NCBI GenBank assembly: GCA_029224185.1
Contig: CM055195.1
Span: 25,074,209-25,138,208, forward strand
DNA length: 64,000 bases
DNA from: Karalla daura
Lineage: Eukaryota; Chordata; Actinopteri; Chaetodontiformes; Leiognathidae
Reading direction: 5' to 3'
The notes beneath the pieces are model-generated. The model was not told the origin of the DNA, did not search any database, and saw only the letters and a list, made by a program, of their open reading frames with translations. The translations under genes and the position numbers were made by a program. Shown one piece after another: positions 51,701 to 62,100 of this stretch. Positions within the stretch are counted from its first letter, which is position 1. Each line of letters opens with the position of its first letter.

Positions 51701-54556
51701 TCTTGTTTATTTTGTCCAATAGTGGTTTACTATAGGACAGGTTTAAGTGTTGTGATTTTACACAAAAGACATAATAAGCTCTAAATAAATCCCAATTCAT
51801 AATTAAAAAACATCTATGCATGTGTTCTAGACATTGTAATACACCACTAAAAATACTTGTGAAGATTTACTTACATCTTGTCAAATACAGAGTGACCAGA
51901 CCAGATAATGCACCTATGAGCACATCTTCTGTCCAGTGGCATTATGTGGACCTACTCATAACTTCCCCTCATAACTGACCCAAACACAGCATCAGGGTTT
52001 AATGTGGGTATCTGTGACTTTGTGGTGTGTGTGCAGACCTGTCCGAGGCAGAGCAGCAGTTGGTGCGTCTGCAGCAGACAGCTGTGTTTGGCCTTGAGAG
52101 CAGCGCTCAGCGTGTCGCAGTGGTGGCGCAGCTCGTTGCAGCGCTGCATGATGAGCGCCATGGCGTAGTGGTGGCCGGCCGACAGCTGGTGTCCATGGAG
52201 GATCAGGATCTGAGCCCGAGCCATCACCTCCTTTCGGGGGCAGCACAGACACGCTCACACTTGCTCACCACCGCCGTTACGGTGGGAGGAGACGTCGACT
52301 CACCTGCGCGTTTGATTCCAGATTGTCCAACCTCTTGAGAGCTTGCTCTGTTTGAGCCATAGTGTCAACAGAGGTGGAAAGCTCCCTCTCCTCAGCAGTC
52401 AGGTGGTCCAGACACAACTCCATCTAAACACAGAACACACACACACACATGCACCATCAGACATGGGGGAAATACAGAACATGCAAGCAGACACAAAAAG
52501 ACAATATATGTTCATTTTTGTTGTACATTCACATTGTGCAACAATGTTGGATGAAATCCCACCAAAGTCACATCTGCAGTAGAACAGCTTCAACTTGCAT
52601 AGTGATGTATTGACACCAGCGTTGCTCATAGAATTCTTTTTATTAGGAACGTTTTCTTTTACACATCTGTAAAAGATATTTCACAGTCTTTTGTTTTGTG
52701 CACGGTCCCTTTTCAATAATCAGCAGGATAAATATAAAATATAAAACTGTGTTATCTTGTGAAAATACATTATGTCCAATAGATGGAATCACAACCTCCT
52801 TGAAGCTTTGCTCATATCGGAGCAGCTGCAAGTACTGGTGGAGTTTCAGATGATGCTTCTCAAAGAAGCCATCGAAGGCTGACTCCATGTCTCTGAGCTG
52901 CGCAAGAAGCCTGAAAAACAAACAGGGAGGACGCATTCATCTCCACTGTGCAGAGCTCAGCACACATTTACACTTTTTGACAGGGAGATGATGGCTGCTT
53001 GCCTCTGCACCGTCTCCCAGTCCAGCCTTATGTCCCACTGGGAGTCGTCCTCCTTTCCTGAAGTCTCCAGGCTCAGGAGAAGATGGCGACCCTCCTTTGA
53101 CACCGACCGGATTGCCTCCTGTCAAACAACATCATAAATGAGCCGCATAAATATTCCTTCTCTTTTTTTTCCAAATCAAAAGTGATGTATTAATGAATGC
53201 ATCTCAGACATTTGCAGCCTTACTTTAAGGTTCTTGTACTTGTCAGTGTGAGAATCGAGCAGATACTCAATGGCTTTAGCCTCATCAGGCAGCTCAGTCT
53301 CTGCCAGCTCTGTGCCGAAGCCCTGCAGCATCTGAGCAATGTCTTTAACTGTCACAGCAAAGCTTTCAATGGCCTGGAGAGACAGGAAGCATACATAACA
53401 AATACAGAAATGGTGTAATAACAGTGCTTATGCAATGTAGTAGGAGGCTAAAGGAACTATCTATTTTATCTTAGCACGTTAACACCAGTCTTGATGAAGA
53501 CATATAAGAGTTGTGGGTGCAAGCTGCAGCTTGATCAAAGAAGATTTGGCTCTACCTGAGCAAACTGGGACGGTGATGATGATGATGAAGGATGATAAGA
53601 ATTACACCACAGAATTAGTTCTGTCTCTTACTGTTCGTAAAACAATCCAGTCACTATGACAATAATCCAATGTGCCTCCGAATTCTGAAGTCAGCTGGTT
53701 CTCGTCGATGTAGCGCAGCAAGTCCGTGACCGAGCTGAGCATCACCACCTGCAGGGGAGGACGAGACCTGAGACCTCGTGCAGAACACTGCATACCTTTA
53801 GCAAGTTTAAGGAGGATGTTTCATGTTTACTTCAGGTGGACTGCTAACTTTAATTTTTTTGCTAATTTTTTTTCCCATTCGGCGAATTCAATGTGGATCT
53901 GTTCTCCATACTGTGGACACAACCTCTGCGCATCACATTCTTCACTTTGGAGATTTCATGAAGTTATGTACAGTAATGATAATCTGTCTATTCTGTTACA
54001 GTATGATATATTAGGAAAAAGGTGTGCATGCATTTCATTATTTCAGGAGCAAAGACAGAATCAGAATGTCTGTGAATCAATGATAAATGGTATGCAGACG
54101 CTCTAAAAACAGTCAAAATAAAGTAAATATTCAATCATTCTAATGATGGAATGTGCAGGAAGTTCAAAATAGATATATGTTGAGTAATGGAGTACACAAT
54201 CATATGTTTCAATATATGACCTTGACTGTGTCCAACACAGTATATGTGTCTCATTAATAGCAGGGCTGTAGACAGGGAGCATGAGGTTATGAGTGGAACC
54301 TGAGGGGGATGTGCTTACTGGCATCTTGAGCATGAAGTCCTCCTGGCTGAAGCGAAAGCCGATATCTGTGACTGTGCGGTGGAAGAAGCTGGTGGGTCGC
54401 AGCACCAGGACCAGGTGGAGGTTCCCGGGAAAAGAAGCCTGGAAGAGGTGTGACATAGGGGGACACACACACATTCACAAAATAAGCACAATACAGAGAA
54501 CAACACAGACATAAGTCATACATGGCACAGGAAGAAGAGAGAGAGAGAGAGAGAGT

Positions 54557-54587
<31 letters not shown>

Positions 54588-55996
54588 GGGGGGGGGGGTC
54601 TCAGCCTCTCTGTCAGCCACTCGATTACTGTCAGCCTAATGGATTCAAGACTCACTCACTAAACCGTTTATACACATGTCACAAGCTGCGCTTCATTCTC
54701 AGGTCACCTGGGGTCGCCGCCGGGCTGTGTGAGAGTGCGATCACTTGCTGCAGCATCCCAAAGACAAGGGGGTAAATCAAGCCCTCGGTGCAGGAGGACA
54801 ACTGTAAACAACTGCTTCATCATGAGAATTCCGTGTAGAAAAGTGGATAATCTAGGCTGTTATCTTTTCAATCTGGCTCAATCACACAGGCGCAATAGTG
54901 CATGACGTCCTTGAGCCAAGAAGAAGAAATTATGCAGTGCAATGCAACTATAACACGCCTAACTCATGTCGCGGAAACAGTACAACCCGTGTCCCAACAT
55001 AGCAAATATATCTATTGGTGGGTAGTCTAAAATGGTCATATATGGTCATAATTGCATATATATGAAAAGAGAACAGCAAAATTCCTAATTATGGATATTA
55101 TAGAATAGCGTTACGTTATAGTGTTATAGTGCTACAGTATACTGTAGAATAGTGTCTGGGAATAGTCCCAGACTAGGATTTTCAATGATACCTTTCAATG
55201 ATAAATTGCCCGCTATCAGTACATCTGCTTATATACACGTGCATATAAGCAATACATACAACGGTGAAGTCGAGAACGTGCAGGTTGACATGATGCAGGT
55301 GCACGTCCTGCAACAGCTCTACCATGCAGCACATCTATCCCGAGTATTTGATGGATGCGTCTCCGTATGACGCAACCTCTGACATTAATTTGTCCCGTCT
55401 CCTTCACGGGGCTGCTCTTCAGGCTTCTGGATTACGCATCTTCACGCATTAACAGATCACGCTGCAGCAGCCTCTCGCTAAACACGCTCTCACAGCCAAT
55501 CGCATGACGCCGCCCCGTGCCGCGCCGCGCCGCGCCGCACTGCGCCCGCAGCCGCGGTGTCTGTGCCGCATCCGCGGAAAAACTTCACTTAATCAAAAAG
55601 CTCAGCTCTTTACCGGAGTCCTGCGCATTTTGGGCGCTCCTCGCCGGTAGGACCAGCCCGCCGTGATGTTGGAAGCCATCCCGGCGCCGAGCTGTGGGTC
55701 TGGTCCGGTCTAGTCCGAACCAGTCCGGGCGCTACCGCTGCCGCTGCCGCCGCCTCGCCGCAGCGCTGCCGCCGCCTCTTTGACTGCGATGTTTCCCTCC
55801 CTCCTCTCACCTCCCTGCCTGTCTAACTTGCCCCTCCCGCGTCATCACTCCACTTTTTGCTTACTCACACAAATGCAGCAGCGTGCAGCGGGACGTGCAG
55901 CCCAAGGAGAGGGTGGAGGCTCCTCTCCATCACATTACTCTCTACATTTAATCATATAGCAGAGGCTGCTGGACAACGGGACGTATGAGGGACACG

Positions 55997-56027
<31 letters not shown>

Positions 56028-56028
56028 T

Positions 56029-56062
<34 letters not shown>

Positions 56063-56075
56063 TAGACAGATAGAC

Positions 56076-56161
<86 letters not shown>

Positions 56162-59100
56162 GGTGGGCAATATTGTAGCCAATATTCCATATCTCAGTAA
56201 AATCCATCTGACTCTCGACAACCATATCCAATCCCATAACAGCAAGCCTTGTATCATCCAGACTCCAGTGTAAACTGGATGGGCATGTATGTTTGTGCAG
56301 CGCCACTGACTTGTGTAAACCATTGTGCTTTGTATTTTCTCCTGACCTTGTCACTGTCTGCTCCTCCACCCACCACTCACTAATTCACATCGTTCACTTC
56401 ACCGTGTGACAAGCCATTCAGCTGGAAACTGAATTAAACTTACAAGGACAGACAAATCTGACTTTGTTCCTTTTTGACTGACTTTCCAACATAATAGATA
56501 CAACACCAGATGGAGAAAAACACATATACAAAGGCATGAAGAGATAGCAAGTCATCTCCTATCTTTCATCATATTTAGATGAGCTTTCAGACTACAGATG
56601 TACAGTAGCAACAGCTGTGAGTAGAGTGAAAAAGTGAAGACAGTGCATGTACATATGTGTGTATGTATGTACATTTCTAATGAATAATGAGTCTATATTC
56701 AGAGAACGGCAAAGAGAAGAAGAGTGGTACTCCTCTGGCCAGGTCTGTTTCTTTCACAGCACTTATCAAGTCCTCATGACCTCTTCACAGTCTCAGTGAG
56801 CAGTGGGGTGATATGTGCCCTCTTTGTTGAACACCAAATACAGCGCAGCGATCTTACGACTGCAGGCCCATAAGAAGATAAGTCCTGGAAGAAGGTGCAG
56901 GCTCTTCCCTACAGCTGAAAGTCCTTCCTCATTTCTAAAAAAATGTATAGTTTTTTTTTTCTCCTGGATGCAACCACTGGTATCCCTTGCATTTTTATCA
57001 ACTCATTAATAAATCAGCAGCTTATTGGCACAGCAATGTTGGGGCTGTGTGTCCAAAGTGTAGTAAGAGTATAGATTAGATACAAATGGCACTAGATGAG
57101 AGGGAAAAATGAAATGTGAAACTTACTGCTATCCTGGCGAGGGCAGTTTTGATAGAGGCCCATGTATCCAGTCTTCGGTCTAAAATGATGATGAATTTTA
57201 CACCAGGTTGCCTTGTTCTGCAAGAAAAGGAGACCAGTCATGCAGAGCTCTTAAGCTTTTTATACAATTGTCAAGAATGTTGTGAATTAAAGCAGGACAA
57301 GAAGAAATGGCAACAAGCCAGCAGCAGGTGTAATACTGAAATTGTTCAGAAATATTTGTTCACGTCATGTATGACAGCAATGCACAGTAGTTGTTCATCC
57401 TTTCAGTTTGGCTGCAGAGCCCCTGGACGGATGAATGAGATTTGGCCATAGAGGGCATCACTAGGACATTTGACACAGAGCAGAGGCGTGGTGGAGGCCA
57501 GCTGTGCTCAGAATACAAGTGCTGGGCTTTTGCTGCACTGCAGAACAGGGGGGAGTGCACAGGAAGAGACGGAGGGGGGACCCACCGAGGGATGAGAGTA
57601 AGGTATGTGAAGACTTTGGCTAAAGCTTCCTCAGGGATGTCACTGAAAGCCGAGCATTCTGGGAGCGTGATGATGACACTGGAGTCCTCCCCACGACCTC
57701 CTGGGGGTTCAAAAGGAGGCAGTTGAAAATTGATGTGTTGACATGCATTAATAAAAACCCTAAGGAGTTACTATATTCGGTTTCATGTAGCTTTTATTTA
57801 ACCAGGTAGGTCCCAATTAGATCAAACATCCCTTTCATAAGGGAACCTGGCTGAGACAGAAGTGTGTACGTATGCTGGAGCCTGTCCCCTGTTCACACTG
57901 GATCAAGACAGGAAATACACCCTGGACAAATTGCTGGTTCATCGCAGGGTACACTATTCACTCCCAGACACACAGTCTGCAATCCACCTAAACATTTTTG
58001 GACTGTGGAAAAAGACTGGAGAACCTGTAGGAAACCAGTGCAGACATGGGGAGAACATCCAAACTCCACACAGACCGTGAGTCAATCATGGGACCCAAGG
58101 CAACAGCAGCATTCATCAATTAATTAATATTTTCCTAATATAAAACTCTTGCGCACATACAGTTTGGATAAATGCATTTTCACTACTGCTTCCAAAACAA
58201 GAGTTGCTGGGCCTCACCTGAGAGGTATGCCACCTGTTTCTCTATGTAGCCGCCCACCTCCTTCAAGCTGACGGGAACAGTCACCTCTGGAAGAAGACAG
58301 AAAAACAATAAACCTCTGAGGTTTGAGGGGAGTACAGCAGAGATCATTTAAATTACAATGCAGATGCTGCCCACTTTTAACCTCTGGAGAGTAAGTAGAA
58401 ACATGGCTGTCCTGAAGGAGCACAGCACAGACCAACACGCTCACTCACTCTGGTCATGTACACTAAGAAAGACCTGCATCTAGCAGCAGCTTTTTTTCCA
58501 TTGCTTGTAATCTCTTGAATGCGCAAAACAAGAGTCTCAGAATTTTTCCTGCAAGGCTTTTGTCGCCTGGTGCCCTACATAGCGTTTCTACTGTGACAAG
58601 TACCCTGTAGTGCTGACATCAAAGTGCTCACAGTTTAAGACAGCCATCAGTTTTTACCTGAAAACAGAGGGTTTTTTTAGAGGCCTTCCATCATAACGCT
58701 CAGTAGATGCTGAAGCTGTGCACATTAGGCTGCAAATGTAAATCCTGGATCTGGTTCCACCAAAACAATGACGTCATGAAGAGCCCCCAGTTCCTTCATT
58801 GTGCAGCATCTGAATGATGTGGTGTTAAGTTCCCTGACGGATGCCCTGCTGTCTCCTGATTGGTGCCATTACTTTTAAGTCTGAGAGACTAATGAAGGAA
58901 TGCAGCCTTTTACAGGACAGTCAGAATATTACAACACATCTCCTCCCTGGTTCTCAAAGAACCACTCAACCAGGGCTCTCAGTTATAAAACAGACTGAGG
59001 TGATTCTCTTCTGGTACCACAGCCTGTGGTGAATGTTGCCAGAACATATGCTGCTTAGTCCAATTAATAACTTATATTGCTGGCTGCAGTCAAGCCATTG

Positions 59101-62100
59101 CCACGATCTTTGCTTTTGTCTTTTTTTTTTTTTAATTGTATGTATGCAGTCATTATAAGATGTGGGAGTTTCATGATAGATCACAGCAATTCAAGTTGAT
59201 TGATGGTTTATTGAACTAAAGTGCTTTGGGATTCTTAGAGCATGGCTAAATATGATTTTTAAACTCGCCATCTATCATCAAATCCCAGTTTGAATTCATA
59301 TAAAAATCAAAAGGAGACTGCAACTATGCTCCAGACCTGTGCCTCATGTCTGTATATCATTCCCTGCTCTTGCAGCAGATTGAACACATAACGTCATGTC
59401 ACGTTGTCCTTAATCCTGTTTTTATATACTAATCTTTTTTTGTCTTTCCAAACAACAGATACTGACCACTGAAATAACAGGGGACATACAGTGGTACTGA
59501 GTAAGTTATTAAAACCAAATGTCTGCAATTCATGCAACAGATCACGAGGGAAGGAGATTTGCTCATAATTCACTGTCTCTTCATCCACAATGGATAGACA
59601 TTAAAAATTAAGCATGGTAGCACAGAGTCAGAAAAAGATGAGAAAGACAAGAAGGTGTTCCTTTCCATGCGTCCACTGCAGTAATAGTGTCCGTCAGGCT
59701 GCAAGTAATGGGCCAGGCTGGTACTTGCTGAATATTTGATGCTAGTCTGAAATGGAGCTGACCCAAGCCGGCACGGGCTGGGATGGAGCAGGATGCAGGG
59801 TAAAGTTACCGTCCCGGTAGAATAGTTATATAACCATTTATACTCTGTGCCACAAGACCTTCAGGAAGCAAATGGATGCAACATGCAGTGCCACAAACGT
59901 GCTTGCAAACAATGCTCTGAATAATTCATATTAAGTTGCGTGTGAGCTAGTAAGATGTGGAGCATATATACAGCTCTTAGACTGTTTTTAATGCAAATGT
60001 ACACATTCAGATTTCATAGATAAGATGCCAAAGGTGAAATGTGATAAAATATTCAGCAGTTGTGAGTGTAATAAAGTTGGGGAAAACACACACACAAGTA
60101 GACTCACAATGCAAACCATTACTATGTTTAATTAAGGAGAGAGAAGCCAGGGCTGCAAACTGTAGCACGGATAAACCTGTCGCTTTGTGGAGATAGTGCA
60201 CTGCCTCCTGACTTCCAGCCCACCACACAACCACATTTATTAAAGGATGTCTCCAGATGAAACACCTTGTAAATGCTTAAGTAAAAGCATATTGTGTTTT
60301 TCTAGTCTTCATGACCACTCAAAGTCCTTTTTACAACGTGAAGTTACAATGGCCCATTCATTCACCTTCGTACATCTGTGAAAGAGGTGAAGTTTATAGG
60401 GAATCAAAGTTTTTAGAATACTCCAAATCCCTAGTCTCTGCAGCTGTGTCATGACCTTTAGAGATGACCTGGTGGCCCCTGAGTGCAAGTCAAAGTCAAA
60501 TAAGCTCTGTTTGTTGTTTTGGTTCTTCCACACAGATCATGAGGAGTGTGGATGGAAACAGAGATTTACTGCAAATCAAACAGGTCCAGAGTCAGACTCT
60601 GTCTTTCTGTTTATTCTGCATACAAAGCTGCAGGCGACGAGCTTAGCTCTGCTGTCCCAACAAGAATAAGCCTGTACTCTGATTTCATTACAAACGGCGA
60701 CTCGATACGATTAATTAACAGTAAGGGGTGTTTAGCTCCACCTTTGTCACTGTGAATAACAGAAGGTTTCATCTGGTTTTTTGACACTGACTGAAACAAA
60801 TTCTACAGACGTAGGCGTGGCAGTGTGTGCATCAGGTTGCATGTGCATTTTACAGCCGGATGTGAATGCTAATGTTAAACAGCGGCAAAATATTAGCTGA
60901 AACATGGCATGTGAACTTCTGCCTGACAATGAAGTACAATGTTGGATGGAATGTTCTGGGTAATGTGCAGGGTTATTAGTCGAGGGCACAGCACCAACCA
61001 TTACAAACATAGATCCCTCCAAACTGTACAGGACATGTGTGTGGGGAGAGCATTAGCACACGTGATCAGTGCGGATGTTGCATTCAATCCGATTTTTTTC
61101 AGAGACCCAAAAAGAGGACACGTGTAATTCCTCACAGAGAAGGAAATCCCCTCTCACACACATACAGACGTTTTCACAGTCAACAGAGGCCTCGCTTCGT
61201 ACTGCTTTTAGATCATGAGATATTTTGCTAAACAAAGCTTTCAGTGCTAAGGGGATTAGACCTGTGGCTGGCCGCATACTGACAGAAAAGGTTGTAAGAA
61301 CCCAATTACAGACTATTCTGCCCACTGGGATGAACTAGATTGGTTGTAAATCAGTGAGGCAGGGTATGGTCACCTCTAAATGATGGCGTCATTCACAGTT
61401 GCATCTGCATCCCCCTGCGCCGTCATGATCCACACCTGTTCGACCACTTGTGGCCTTTGTTCTCCGTGTGTGCTTAAATGCTCTGTGGCCTGACTGAAAT
61501 GTGAGTATTTGGTTTTAAAGGCTAAAGGCCAGAGTAGCGTACCAGTTTTACATCGGAGTATTCAGAGCAGTTGAACTGCCTGCTGAGGTTTTGTCTGTAA
61601 AAGACACATAGCATGGCTGAATGGAGTATTCATTCATTCATTCAACAAAGCTATAGAACAATAGTTTCATTAAAAAGGGCTAAAATCCCAAAATCCTAAA
61701 AGAAATCCTTTCTCGAGTGTGAAAATATTGTGGTTTGTTAAATGGATATAACTCATGTGTATCTATAAGGTAGGCTTTGTGCTTATTTGTATTTATTTTT
61801 CATTTTACTGACATTAACTTGGGCTAAAAAAAAAGTATTATTTTGTTATCACAATACATAGTCTGTTTCATGAAAAGACATTATCGGGTAATATTTATTG
61901 TGTAAAGAACTTTGGGCTGCTTCCATCCTTATTAAAAGTGCTGTATAAATTATTGAGTTTTCATCAACCAATTGATGAATATCGTCAGCTGGGACACACC
62001 AGGACCAGACAGTGGCATCTGAAGGCTGAAACCAGGATGATGGACCAAAAGCACCACGCAAGTGTCAGAGATGACAATCATCTTGGAGAAACAAATGTTT

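Noticed and set aside
55935..56369. Minus-strand frames with SIYL and SVCL repeats
   Set aside because: Direct translation of the GATA/GACA array.
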